A DNA stretch of 64,000 nucleotides, taken from Branchiostoma floridae (Eukaryota; Chordata; Leptocardii; Amphioxiformes; Branchiostomatidae). A program made the translations under genes and the position numbers. Below the pieces are notes generated by a model. It saw only the letters and a list, made by a program, of their open reading frames with translations. It was not told the DNA's origin and ran no database searches. The DNA is taken from the NCBI RefSeq assembly GCF_000003815.2, contig NC_049995.1:10616468-10680467 (forward strand), written 5' to 3'. This document shows positions 27,101 through 42,100 of the stretch, in pieces; position 1 is the stretch's first letter, and every line of letters starts with the position of its first letter.

Positions 27101-30100
27101 CTGGAAAATAACAAACTTATATGATATCAAAGAAAATCGAACCCTGCAATTAAAAAAAAACGCCATTGGGGGCCCGAATCTATGACGCTTATTACTCTCT
27201 GTCTCAAAGGCTATTTACCACTTAAAAATCACGCCCACAGTATGTACAAAACATGAAATATCAAAACCGGAATTTCCAATGCTGTACTTCAGAAAATTGT
27301 TCACGAACTTGACCTTTGATTTCCTGATCCTTGCACTACTAAATATCATAAGGTTCCATCCATAGTTATTTTAGTTATGCTTGAAGCGGGCAGACAGAAA
27401 AACGACAGCGAAAACTAAGGTAATCCTAACAAAGGTAATAACGATGATATCACAAGGCAAAAGTTAGTTGCAGTTGCATTTTTTGTCTTTGATTTATACA
27501 TACAGCTTTGATGAGTGATACAGGTATCTCACTGCACTTGTGGCACCAGTGTGGCACTGCGGGGCTTGAAAGATTACTCAACGAATTTCAGAGATAAAGA
27601 ACGAATTTTTCTACGTTTTGTGTATTTTGCTGTCTTCTAACTCATAATGTTACGTATTACGAAACATCTCAATTGTAGGAAATCGGCAAAAATATGGACG
27701 CAGTGAACGAACCTCGCAGTGCCGCACTGGTGCCCCAAGTGCAGTGATCATGAGATTTTTAACGACATGAAAAGAATACTGTATTAATCTCTTAGAGACA
27801 TGATTCGCGTTTCTGTTTCGAAATCATCAGCAGAAATGAAGATCTCAATTCATTTCATATTCTGGTTTTGCAACATAATGATGACACAAGAGACCACGGG
27901 CCAGTATGCTCTTCCCTCTATACATTAGCATCAACTCATGAAAGGCACCGCTGGCTCTATACTATTGTACAGCCGAGGGAATACTGACATTCACCTAATG
28001 CGAATGTTAGCCGGCTTGAGCGACCCATCGAAAGGTACCTCTTTCAAGACGGAGAGTTGACGGACGACGGGTGGAGTTGGTAATCCCTTTGACATTTCGG
28101 GAGAGGCCAAAAGCGTCTTTAGACTTTGGCTTGCAGAAAATGTGCCTTTTGCAGCAATTCATCAATGCCTGTTATATAACTTCATAGTTTATAAGGTTAG
28201 GATGAAAGTTTATCTAAGTTCACTTGAAAAATTACATGAGCTAATTTGAACCGTATTCCGGCTAAAGGAATGAACTTGGCTCGCTTAGTCTTTTCAGTTG
28301 GATCCAATCGTGACATTCTCAATGTGTGACGTCAGAAATGGGTGAAATGTTGTCAGAAGTCGACATCGACCCCCGTCCCAGGGTTATTGCATAATTAATA
28401 TTACGTTACGGAAATCAAGAGTAGAAGACAATTCTCCATTCAGGTTATCATTTCTTAAAGTTTCATTTGACAACAATGTTTTGGTCGCATGGTCCATTGT
28501 GAATTTTTGCCCGTTATCAAGTGATTGACAGCCGTCTATGAAAGCTTTCCTGTGCAGACGGTATTGGAATAGTCATGCGCTAAAGGCATATCCCACAAAT
28601 CCGGCTATTTACAGGTACATTTACCCTTTATCTGAACGTCCCTGGAGCATATCTTTCCAGGAAAAGGAGAGGTAAGAAAAACATTTTCCAGGAAAAGAGA
28701 CCGGATGTGGTCACAAATGGTAGCCGACGTTCTGACCAGAAATACAAAATGTAGTAAGTAGTAAGGCTAAATGACACTCGTCTTGAATCTTTGACCTCAA
28801 GTATTGTACATACGTACATAAAAGGTATCATTGTTTTTACTTTCGTAAGATTTCTCGATAAATGACCACTTCGATTGTAAAAGAACATTAGACAAAGAAA
28901 GTTCATCCAAGATGATCTTAAAGTTTATATTGCAACTTTATGACCGGCTCATGAACCGGTTATGGTAACGTAAGATTAAGGCTACTGAAGACTACGTTGC
29001 CTTTATATCCTTAGCAGTAGATATGAGGCATAGTTCAGTTGTCTTGAACACATCACTATCCGTCCAGCTGGTCTTAAAGTTAATCTGACCTCAGATATTT
29101 GGAAACACAGGCACACAAACCCAGGTACAACCGTACAAAAAACAAAGGAGGAAAAATCAAAGAAAAATGTTACCATAACTAGTATTCCAGTTTTAATGTA
29201 TGTACCAAAAATAGACCAAGGACTGAAATGAATCCTTCAAGATACCGCCCTAGCACGATAATTACTCGCATTAGGCCCCCTTTCCACTAGACGGCGATTA
29301 CGCTGCGCTCTTACTGTGATCTGAATAGGATATGTGTAACCTTTGATTTCACACTGAGTATATCATACAAAACGTAAAACTTTAAAAGTGTGACCGAGAA
29401 GACAGCAAAGCAAACAAAGTTAAAAAAGATACGTTGCTTTTCTATAGAATTCGTTGCGCGGTCTGTCAAATTTTAGGTCGCAGTGAGGGCGCGGTGAGAG
29501 CGTCCTCCTAGTGGAAAGGGGGTATTAGAGACGAATTAAGAAAGTGCCTATTGTAAAAGTACCTATTGTTATGGATAATAACAGTATTTGAGCTTAAGGG
29601 AGGACAATAAATGCTAACCAAGTCGAGGAATCCAATAACGATCTTTGATAATCAGAATAAATATATTTCAAACGACATGACTCCAAAGTGCACAGCCCTA
29701 AGGAATAATGTAAATGTATCTACTAAGCTAGGCAAAGCCCGAGTGAAAGCCCCTTTAAGAGAACGCTATCGCCGATGTCTTTTAGCTAATGAATTATTGG
29801 CAATTTTCCTCGAAGCCGTTTGAATACAAAAAAATCAAAAGAAATTGTGAGACTTGTAACGTTAAAAAAATTACATTTCGCAGTTAAAGAATAGAATACT
29901 TATTAAAGGATAAGTAAGAATACTCATTCATTGAAAATTTAAGAAATTTTCAGTTGCACATTTCTTCATAATGTGATGATAAAACAATAAGGTATTACCC
30001 ACAATTTTATGGAATGGTTTATTCATAACATATAAATATACACATAGATATACTAAAACGACATTTATAGCCTGTTATCTCGTATACCTTGATGTAAAAA

Positions 30101-33100
30101 AAGGCTGAATTAAGTTAGTTTTCGTCTTAAATAGCAACCTTAAAAATATATACAACACAATAGGCTTTCTAATAATCTATACACACCAAGTCTTAAATGA
30201 GCAATTATCAATGTTACCACTAGTAATAATGGCAAGATTTATGCATAAATGTTTATTGTGAATCTTGACAGTGTGATGCCAAATGCATTAGTCTAAAAGT
30301 GTATACTGCATTACCTTTCAGTTAGTACATAGTACATATCAGACGCCCAAAGGGTAAGTAGAATTTAAAAGCGTCACCAATTGACGATAGTTACAATGAT
30401 TACTGTAATGCATGGAATAATGGCCACTGGCGCCACGCATCATAGTCTCTTAAACGAAAAGTCAATAACACAGTTCCAAGGAGGCATTATCTTTCTTAAA
30501 TTTGTTACCATTACGGCAATTTATTTAGTAGCAGCAAACAAACCATCAATCCTACTTATAGGGTACTGTAAATGCATTTAAGTTCGCGGGAATTTAATTT
30601 CACGGTAGCGGGAAAATGGACTTTTCGCGGTGGTTTTAATTTCGCAGTAACATCATGCACTGCAGTCTTTGACTGTTATGGAAAAAATTTCGCGGTGATT
30701 TGAATTCAGAAAAACCCGTCAGAAATTTGAACTCAATACAGTACCTATAGTTGCATTTTTAAATGTCATTTCCGTTAAAGTCGTTTATAGAAACTGTTCC
30801 CATCTCCTTGGGTAGCATTTACCCGAAAGGTAATCATTGTTGAATGTTGTCAGGAAAACGCATACCAAGTCCTTAGACAACTCTATATATAAACATTTTA
30901 ATAACTTATTGGCATGAATTCCTCAGAAAATCCATAAGCAATAATCTGAATGATACCCTAAAATGTCTCAGAAGAATTTGCATTACAAATGTGATATATC
31001 AAATATTCATTGCACTGTTTGTTGTATGGACGTTCATATTGTAATGTAATTTAGTAGTAATTTAATGTAATTAAGTGTTTTACTACAATGTGGATCTTTA
31101 GATAACATTCAGGTGTGCAAGATCTATTATTGTCAATGAATCACTAAACTTTAGTGTCAAGCTGTGTACATATGTCATTTTACTAAAACGCAGTAATTTA
31201 TGGTTGTTGCTTTATATACATATATTTTAGTTTAGGTTATGCCTACATGCGAATTACATATAGATATCACCTTAGATATTCATTATGATTCTTCCCAACT
31301 GCTTTCTATTGAAAAATAGTGATCTCTGAAACTAGGTATTATTTTCTAAAAGACTATGATCGCAACGTTAACGTATTTTATAGGATCTATCCAAATAGAT
31401 TTAAAATTGGCACCTAAATAACGTACATTCACGACTAAAGAAGCCTATGCATCGATTGCTTCAGTTATAAATCATATGATATCAAAATCCTTAAGGAATG
31501 GGATAGGATCGTATATCAAGCACTTTAGGTTGCTTTAGATACAAGATGCCCGCTTGTCACCTGAATGATGTATGTTTACAGCTAGCTACAGAAGGCACCT
31601 GCATTGATCTAAATATAAATTACAGTAAATAGATATATAGCATGCATACAGTATTCTGGATAGCATAACTTGCGGAAAGAGGCCCACTACACCGTACTTT
31701 GGATTCTATGCTGTGATTTCTCACGATGGTCAAATTTGGCCGAAAAGTTTCCATTCGAACGCAGAGTATCGGGTTACCGGGGCTCCCGCGCGGTCCCCGC
31801 GGAGGGCTGACGGTGACTGAAACATCTTCTAAAATATCGTGAAAAACAACCTCTCGCACGTGTCTCGTCGATATTAAATGAAAACTGGCAGTGTGTACAC
31901 GTCAAGTCTTACCGTGTACGTGTGCTACACAGTTTTGTCTCAATGTCTTCTGAAATGTGCATAGTTGGTTGATTTAGAAAGGGTGTTCGGTGGGCCAAAA
32001 AAGCAAATACCATATTTAGATTGGTCCTAAATTTGACTGAAAATCCAAATCTTTTATTTCATATAGGTAATGATATTAAGATCAAACTTTCTGTCTTAGG
32101 GATTTTTCAACTTCTACTTAAAACTATTTTTATAGCCAATATAAGGTCGAAAAATCGTCATTTTTTCAAGTTTTCACACTCAAAGACTCGTGATTCAAAA
32201 TTGCCTCCATGTTCCAAAAATCCCTAAGACACAAAGCTGGAGATATTAGTTGCCGACAATATTAGTCCTGAAAGAGTTGATTTGCACGCGTTTTGCAAGC
32301 GATTTAAATACCATGTTTGGTCCTATGTCGAGTCGCACTGATAGTGACATAGAGTAATTGATACCGCCGTAAACAAGTGTTGTAACATTCAAGGTCACCA
32401 ATAATGACGCCAGTAGCTTTGTTACATGTCACATGTTACAAACTAAGCGGCAGCAAAACTAAGCTTGCCAAATAACGATTTATATTTGTGAAAATATTAG
32501 TTTTTCTTCTGACGCACGGCACCCGGGAAAATGAGGGTGTTTGCTGCGTATTTACTGTAACAACCTGCGGGTGACCTCGGATGACCCCAAATAGAGCGCC
32601 CGTTCTGTTCGATCACGCCAGCGTTCTGTTCGATGGAAGATGATTCGTGTTCTAAATCCCCACATAGAAGTCTGGAAATTTTGGGGCCAAATTTTACCAT
32701 CGTGTCTGGGGTGTCTGTGTGGCGCAACGGTTGGAATCGGAATCAGTGGTCCTGAGTTCGATACTCGCCATGCCCCTGCCCCCATGACGGTGGAGTAACG
32801 CCCACCGATCCTCACAGCTAATCTGTCTAAAGTTGCCCAAAACACCTAAGGATTTGGTGCTGTCAGTGTGTCAACATCTGCACTCTTGCCACTTAGTCCC
32901 CTATGTGTATTTCATTCTAGTAAGAACCCTTTGACCGTTCATAAATCTTTAAGACTTTCTAACTTTTTTTAAAAGAATAAGTCTGTAAGAGAATAATTTG
33001 CTCCAAAAATGTATTACTCAGAAATGCATCAAATAATAAATAGTGTTTCGGGGTTTGATGATAGAAAAAAAAAACTTAACAGGGAGGAACCATTACTTTA

Positions 33101-36100
33101 TGTGATATTTTGCGGGGTGTTCCAAAAATGTTGCGACTTACACCAGTTATCAATAATACAAAGTTACTTCTGTTCTTTCCATATAATTATGGTTTAATAA
33201 CATATCGTGCGATTATCCTTATGATAGATGCATCAATCACTGTATTCGTTTGTTTAAAAAGTGAAACTGTATTACCTGTATATACACTCGAAAATATGCC
33301 CTGCTATTACAATAAAAATGTATCTTTGTCGTAAAGTTCAAAGCAAATTGTATGCATAAAAGAAGCGCAGTCGTAAAACTAAGCTCCAAATCACGACATC
33401 TGAAACATTTACGGCACCTTTATGGCAGATCAATTGAATTAAAGGGCAAAAGCCTCAGGTAAACTTGACAGGCAGATTTCACCACTGGGAATCATCCGCA
33501 ATTCTGATTACGGCACTGTCGTATAATTCTACATAACAATTACGACCTGATGACCGTTTTGGGACCTTGTTCCCTCTGCTTGTTTTTTGCCCTTATTAAC
33601 CTGGCTATTAACAAGCATAGCTACCCGCGCTAAAAGGGCATTTACTGTGACCTTGGTCACCTTTTTATGTTTTTTTCGCTTGACGGACAATGTTTCGCTT
33701 CATTGAGAGTTGTTGGAATCGATTCAAAGAGTGGTCGCAGGGAATTGTAAGTTTTGCCAAAGTGCAACGTCGGTCTTATGAGAGCTATCGGTCCGTAAAT
33801 TTGTGAATCTCCAGAGAAAACGTTTTAAAAGGTAACAACAAAGGTTGCTACTTTTAATTTACCAATAGCGTAACCCCAAGCGCCGAGTAGCAGAACTCCA
33901 GTTAGAAGCTCTGGGGAAGATGTCTGACAGACATCGAAACGTTACCGGGTAAAATGCATTCTTTTTGTACAAAAGAAATATCCAATATCATATTTTCTAC
34001 TATTCTGATGAAATTATTTTCGGAAGAATTTTGTTTTAGTTTGCTGAACACTAATGGAGATCCTAATAAAATTAAAACACACATGCACACACACACACAC
34101 ACACACCTTGCTCTGCTTCGCCATTGGGGCTGGTGGTTGATGCCGCACTCATAGCCAAGATGGCGGACGCAGGCGGCACGTTGTTTTCTTGGTTCTGCAG
34201 TGACCGGTCTCTATGGCAACTGCACGTCGACTTGATATACTCCATGTCGTAGCCATTGGTGTTCTAATGCAGTAAATAAGATGCAATATGTCATATAGAC
34301 AATTGTACGTCGTTAAGTCTAGTATGTAGGATTGCTAACGACAAAAACAGACTTATTCAAGTTAGTCGCACAGTTTTTAACATTACATGCATATATATAC
34401 GTACCCAATGCATGACAATTGATTTCGTATTTAAACAGTTTTCTTGAATTTGTAATATTATTATACCAACATAAAGATAGAAGTCTGAAGCCATTTCATA
34501 GTATTCAAGATTCATATTGTTAAACATATACAAGCTGGAAATGATAGCATCCATATCCACACTTTCTTGTCAGGCATATTCTCTGTCACCTAAGTTGCTT
34601 GTGTCACTCAACTACTTATCTCAAATGGCAGTAAAAAAAGATTTACCGTTCAGCTTACAAGATGCCTTTGCTGGATAAATATGAGGATCGGGACATCAGA
34701 GCACAACAATATATACAGAACCTATTCACAAATCTACGCATGCGCACTTACCTGATGACGTAGCGGTGACCCTGGTGGTTCTACGGTTATACATGTGTAG
34801 TGAGAGGGTCCCACACAGCAGTTCCTGGGCCCACCTTCCGCACTGGCTACGTTCTCCGTAGAGTTCTGCTCCACCAACGGGATTTCCACCGGCGGGGTCT
34901 CCTCGGCCTCTACCGTCTGCCTGCCGGCACTTTTCGCGATTTTCCGGAGATGGGCTAGTTTTCTCTTTTGAAATCTTTGTCTAATTTGCATGTTCAGCAG
35001 GCTAAGTCTCTCTTTGGTGAGTGCAATTAATTTCACGCCCTCGAGTATATACCACATCTCGTACGGTTTTCTGCTGAATTTCAGCATCCAGCTCTCTTCT
35101 CCTGTTTCCTGTAGAAAAAGAAGACAGTAGTTCTTGACGTGTCCAGCACAGTACAAGTACTACATTTCCTCTGAAAGACGTTTTAAAGCCATGGCCCCTC
35201 GCCTAATAAGTCATAGTAAATGGGCTGACTTACGATCTAAATGTAACTTTGACCTAAAATATAAAAGTTCAATGTTATCTAATATAAACAAAGTATCTGT
35301 AATCAATTAAGGATTCTTTAGTAGAATGTTTAAGAGCAAATGTCTGTAAGGATCAAACAATGGTGGCAGGGGTCAAAAAATAGATTTGGCTCATATTTTG
35401 CACAGTGATAGTACTTGGTCCACAACCCCTCAAAATAGCTTTCTTTTAGATCAAAACTCCTTGTTGCCATGGTAACGGGTAAACAAAGTTTTCTGGCCAA
35501 TTTCCCCAATTTTCGCATCTCAAAAACACAGAAATCAACATATTTTACGGCACTGTCTCGGCAACACCTTTAAACCTATCATCAAAACAAAACAAGATCT
35601 AAATAGACCAACATTTTGGCTTTATAAGAATTGTTGTGAAATTTCCAAAGACGTACATTTTAGTTCTTGGGCAGCCTGAAAACAATGCAATGTTTCAAGC
35701 TTCAATAAAATCTGATTTTTGGCCCAACTTTGTAACGCTATAAGTGCCGCTCTGGTACTTGTTTTGGCTTGAAATTTGTACCATATATAGATAATTAAAA
35801 TATCTATCAAATGCATTGTTGCAAAGTTTGGTAACTTGTTTGGTTGTCACGTGACTGTCCCTTCAAGTAGGCCACTTTTTGTGTTTGGTGAAAATTGTGA
35901 ACTTTAGCCATGTTCAAAGTACGCTACATGACGAAGTAAAATATATTTCTAAATCAACTTCGTATCAAAGGTGGATCTATGTATTGCCTATTAAATAAAT
36001 GCTTGTAGAATTTCGGGTCATGACGTTCAGTCACGTGGTTGTCCCTAAAAGTAGGCCATTTTTTTGCATTTGACGAAAATTGTGAATTTTAGCCATGTTT

Positions 36101-39100
36101 AATGTACGCTATGTGACGAAGCGTACAAGGATTCTTATTAAACTTCTAGTCAAATGTACATCTATGTGTTGTCTATCAAATGAATGCTTGCAAAGTTTCG
36201 GATCATGACGTTTAGTCACGTGGTTGTCCCTAAAAGTAGGCCATTTTTTGCATTTGACGAAAATTGTGAATTTTAGCCTTGGTCAAAGTACGCTAGGTGT
36301 CAAAGTGAACAAGACTTCTTATTCAACTTCAAGTCAAATGTGCATCTATGTATTGTCTATCAGATGAATGCTTGCAGAGTTTCGGGTCATAACGTTTAGT
36401 CACGTGGTTGTCCCTGAATGTAGGTCAAAGTTTGCTTTTGGCCAGAAATCGCCATTTCGGGCTGTAGCTAAATCCGTCGAATTGTGGAACAGAAATACTT
36501 TACTGGCACTGATTCTGATTATGTGAAGCCCTTAACATTGTCTGTTGAATGAGTGTGTTAGTAAGGTCTTTCTTTGCAGTGCAGCTGCTCCCTAAAGTAG
36601 GGCAGATAGTTAGCTAAATGCTGTTAGGAGGTTCTGTTACTTTGGAGAAGATGCCTCTTGAACAGTTTCTTTCTTTTAACATTGTCAATGTCCAATGCAT
36701 ATCATATTGGTACTACCATGACCGATAATGGGCTTACAGTGTTAAATTAAAGCTTACTTAAGCAATGACTCTGTTATAATTGTAAATATCAATTTGTACT
36801 AAAGCAATTACGATGTTTTAAATTCAGCTATGTTCTATAATGCGTATCAAAAGGAACACTAAAACGGGAACAAAAGTTCATTGTGTATCAACATTCACAA
36901 TGTTGATACACCATGTATAAATATGGTCTGCTATAAGGTATTTCGATTTGCTAAATTGGCATTTTGACCTTCCATTGTTCTCTCACTAATGAATTATGAA
37001 AGAATTAAGCCGTAACGAATATTGATAGATGGGCATGAAAAAATTCTAAATCTGATTTTATGGGGGCCAAATTTATTACGTCATCAGGTTTTATTGCCCC
37101 CAATATCATTTTTTCTATGACAAAATACAGCACCTTGGTACAAACCACTGCAATGAAACTATGTTTTTCATGTGCATAATGATGAAGGCTACAAACTCAC
37201 TTTTGCGCAAACTGATATCTACTAACGATCTGTAGTTATTAAGAATTATTTTTTTTTAATTAGATGAAAACAAACATTTTCTAATTACTACAGATCATTA
37301 ATAGATATCAATTTGCGCAAAAGTGCGTTTGTAGCTTTTATCATTTTGCAACGAAAAACGAAGTTTCATTACAGTGGTATGTACCAAAGTGCTGTATTTT
37401 GTCATAGAAAAAAATAATATTAGGGGCAATAAAGATGACGACGTCATCAATTTGGCCCCCCAAAAATCAGATTTAGAATTATTTCATGCCCATCTATCAA
37501 TATTCGTTACGGCTCCATTCTTTCTTAATTCATTAATAAGAAAACAGTGGAAGGTCAAAATGCCAATTTAGCCAATCGAAATGCTTTAAGAGACTTCCTG
37601 GGACTAAACGTCACTCCAAAAAAACTCTACAAGCATCTAGTTGATAGGCAACAATGCTAACCTTAAGAAGAAGTTGAGTTAGAATCCTAATTTTTTTGTC
37701 ACGTAGTGTACTTTGAACATGGCTAAAATTCACAATTTTTGTCGAGCACAAAAAGTGACCTGGCTTCAGGAACAACCATGTGACTAAATATCATGACCCG
37801 AAACTCTACAAGCATTTATTCGAAGAAATAAAATTAAAGAATACAAAGATGTACATTTGACCAGAAGTTCAATCAGAATTCTTCTCAATTTCGTCACGTA
37901 GCGTAGCCTGGTATCCAGACATATTATAGCTCCCGAGTCTCTTCTGTCCTCCTCGCAAATGGCTCGTTCTCATTTAAATGTAAAAATGCTGTCGCCTGCT
38001 TTTGCGACTTGATATGCAGCAAATTTTAGACAAAATCACAGGTTTCTTCATTTTTCCACAATCCCTGGGATGTTTTACAAAAGATTCATTTTGGTTGATG
38101 GCTTGGAAAGATATCTTAGTGGAATTTCACCCCCTAAAAAATGGCTGTCGCCTGAGAACACGAAGAATTCAAATAGTAGCACCAGCTGAGCAGGCCCTTT
38201 GCCCGATAAGGCCAGATCGGTACTGTCACTGATCTTGGATGCTGTGTAAGCTGGGTTATTCCTGTTGCCAAATTCGGTAACAAACATTACCACCACCAGT
38301 TTGATGGTTGCCACGGTTATATCATCCACGCATAAGACAAGAAATGACCGTTTTTGTGACACTGCACAGTTTTTCTGGCTTTCTAAAGTAACAAGGACGT
38401 GTTGTTGACTGCCATTTGTATCCCACCTTGCTTACAAAATGTTGTACAGAAATGACTGTAACAAACGTTACAATTGTTCGATACTTTTCATGCTTTCTAT
38501 TTGACCTGGTGTAAAAAAGCTGTCCACTTTTTAAGTGTCCCTAGGGACATCCTCTTACACCTAAATGATGTAGTCAATAAGGCCATTTTGACATTTCGAT
38601 GAGAACGATCGCGAGTGAAATATGTATCTGCGAAGAGGTCAAAAGAGACTCGGGAACTAAATTTTTTATAATACGGCTGGATACCAGGGTACACGTACTT
38701 TGAAAATTCACAATTTTCGTCCGATGAAAAAAGTGGCCTACTTTCAAGGACAACCACGTGACTTTACTTCATGATCTAATTTTCTACAAGTATTCCTTTG
38801 ATAGGCAGTACATAGATTTACTATTGACAGGAAGTTGAATCAGAATTTTATTTTGCTTCGTAATGTAGCGTACGTTGAACATGGCTAAAAGTCATAATTT
38901 TCGTCAAATGCAAAAAATGGCCTACTTTCAGGGACAACTACGTGACTTTACGTTAAGACTCGAAACGCTACAAGCATTCATTTGATAGACAATACATAGA
39001 TGTACATTTGACTAGAAGTTGATTTAGAAATATATTTTACTTCGTCACGTAGCGTACTTTGAACATGGCTAAAGTTCACAATTTTCGTCAAATGCAAAAA

Positions 39101-42100
39101 AAATGGCCTACTTTCAGGGACAACCACGTGACTGAACGTCATGACCCGAAACTCTACAAGCATTTATTTGATAAGCAATACATAGATGCACCTTTGATAA
39201 GAAGTTGATTAAGAAATATATTTTACTTCGTCATGTAGCGTACTTTGAACATGGCTAAAATTCACAATTTTCACCAAACACAAAAAGTGGCCTACTTGAA
39301 GGGACAGTCACGTGACAACCAAACAAGTTACCAAACTTTGCAACAATGCATTTTAAAGATATTTTAATTATCTATATATGGTACAAATTTCAAGCCAAAA
39401 AAAGTACCAGAGCGGCACTTATAGCGTTACAAAGTTGGGCCAAAAATCAGATTTTATTGAAGCTTGAAACATCGCATTGTTTTCAGGCTGCCCAAGAACT
39501 AAAATGTACGTCTTTGGAAATTTCACAACAATTCTTATAAAGCCAAAATGTTGGTCTATTTAGATCTTGTTTTGTTTTGATCATAGGTTTAAAGGTGTTG
39601 CCGAGACAGTGCCGTAAAATATGCTAATTTCTGTGTTTTTGAGATGCGAAAATTGGGGAAATTGGCCAGAAAACTTTGTTTGCCCGTTACCATGGCAACA
39701 AGGAGTTTTGATCTAAAAGAAAGCTATTTTGAGGGGTTGTGGACCAAGTACTATCACTGTGCAAAATATGAGCCAAATCTATTTTTTGACCCCTGCCACC
39801 ATTGTTTGATCCTTACAGACATTTGCTCTTAAAAGGTTGTACAATATTCCGTAGGTGTTAAAAAAAGTACTAAACCTGCAAGGTTGCAATTTACCACATA
39901 GAAGAACTAAGCACGTCACCGGAACGTACTGCGCCTGCGCGAAAAGTATAGACATGCTAAACCTTGCTAAACCCCCGGTTTACTAATGGGCCGCATTTAA
40001 GAAAGTACGTGCGTATATAAGGGTAAAACTCCGTGTACGTTTTACATGAAACCACATATACTGTGCAACAAGCGGGATTTCAATGCAACGTTGACCAAAC
40101 CAAGCCCCAAAACACCAGGGTTCGCGCAGGCGCAGTACGTTCCGGTGACGTGCTGAAGAACTATAACTGTTACATTGATCACGTGACCTGAGTGATCTGG
40201 TCACGTGACTACAATCAGAACTGTAAAAAGATGGCGGATTCTTATTTAAACTATCTCATTATTAACGAGCAAACGCATCCTCCGCGTTTCTTACAGTTTG
40301 ATTCTTCAAGTTAATCCACATAGATTCATTTGTCCAAGGAATTTGTCTATACACAACTGGTCAAAACAAAACGCAGCAATAGCTGCATATTTTTATGTGT
40401 GTGTGGAAGAGGACAGGATGAAGAACAGAGATATTGAAAAGAAGCTCACCACGGGTTTCAGCAAGTTGTTAATGGCCTCAGCCAAAGCCTTGAAAAGTAA
40501 CATCGGGTCAAATGCATAGCGAAGAGTAAAGAAATGGCGACAGGATATAACAAGCAAACACTTGAAATAAATAAATTCTTCTCTTATGTGTCCGACAAAA
40601 AATCTAAATCCGGAATACCGAAGCTTTTTGATTTTCAAAGTTGTGTACGCACTGCAATAGGTGACAATGAAAGCTGTCTTTTCTTTGTGATTACTCAATT
40701 ACCAAATAAGAAAATAATGATTTTTCACTATTCTATGTCAATCCATCCAGATAACTTTCTTCATCATGGATTTTAGTACTGATTTCTGGAGTAAAACGTA
40801 GCGATTTCATTTTTAAAAAGACAAATCTCTACAACAAAGTAATATGCGGTGATAACTTTCTATATGGCTATTCTCTAGTTAATGAAAAAATGACTAGAAA
40901 GACAATAGTAACCTCCGTATCATATGAAGTACAGTCAAACCCGCCCAAGACGACCACACGGGGGACCGGGAAAAAGCGGGCGATTTGGACAGGTGGTCGC
41001 TGAGAAGAGTATCGACTCCAAACATGCCCGATGCAAAGTATAAATGGTTTCCGTTGTGTTAAATGGCAAATAGCAAGCACACTGAACACACGCAAAGAAG
41101 GGAAGTATTTAATGTCAAATACAACACGCACACTGTAAATTGTAAATCTAACCCAAGCTTTTATCGAACTTTTTTACGATACAGTGTTTTAAAGCTCAAT
41201 ATTTGTACACTAACGTTTTAGTAAGGGAACTTTGATGCTGTCAGTTACCATACAAGCCTTTATTACGTGTTCTTGATCGCCGTATCTGAAATAACTACGG
41301 TGCACCTTTCGAATTCGATGCCCGGTACGTCCCGATAGCGTACTTACCCACGGGTGAATGTACAATACAGTTGGACAAAAGCACTCACACAGATCTCTGT
41401 TAAAAAGGTATGAGCTACACAGATCTTTCTTTAAAAAAGTATGAGGCTATATACGTTTCAGCATCCATTCAATTTATAATGATATGGATTTAAAAAACTT
41501 CTGTAACAACTAAATTCGGTTTTCTTACATGTGTACAACGAAATTTCCTCCCATATTACAGTAGACTACCATATTGACCCACCCATTTACCGCCGCCATT
41601 TTTATTCTAAACATAACATCGACGCAAACTGGGAGATTTTGGCAATAAAAACCTCAATTTTGAAAATAATGCGGTCGTTATGGGTCCCAATTTGGGTCGG
41701 TCGCGGTCGCGTTTGCCAGGTGGTCGTTGAGAACAGGTCACTTAATGCTTACGTCAATGGGAAAAAAATCGGGACCGAGAAAAAGCGGTCGAAATGGCCA
41801 GGTGGTCGCTGAGAGGAGGTGGTCGCTCGGGCGGGTTTGACTGTAGTAGAGATAGAATTGTCTATGAACTGATCTAACCCGTATTCATCGAGTCAAGTTG
41901 AGTCAAAATCATTGTACCAATAGTCATAAAACATAGCTTAATATAAGGAAAACTATCAAAGTTGCGTGCTTATTTTCATTTAATTTAGTAGTCTTAAACA
42001 TTGTCATTGTATAGTTAAAAATATTGACAATACAACGGCAAGTAATTCAAAATTACTCGCTAGTTTTCAAGCCAACACGTATTCCAAATGTTTGCTTGTT

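Larger units (their letters stand above)
26054..34106 (-). other. Nav intron 9 (8 kb)
   Basis: AT-rich intron with several mobile elements: 26745-27062, 27521-27750, 29273-29526, 30564-30743 and a SINE-like copy near 32700-32880. It ends in a CA microsatellite that reads as the exon 9 donor. Small open frames at 28628-28906 and 29611-29823 resemble nothing known. Confidence 0.6.

Noticed and set aside
35330-39832. Matching 62-65-codon frames on opposite strands
   Set aside because: They are equal because they lie in inverted arms of the fold-back element. No known protein motif, so not called as genes.
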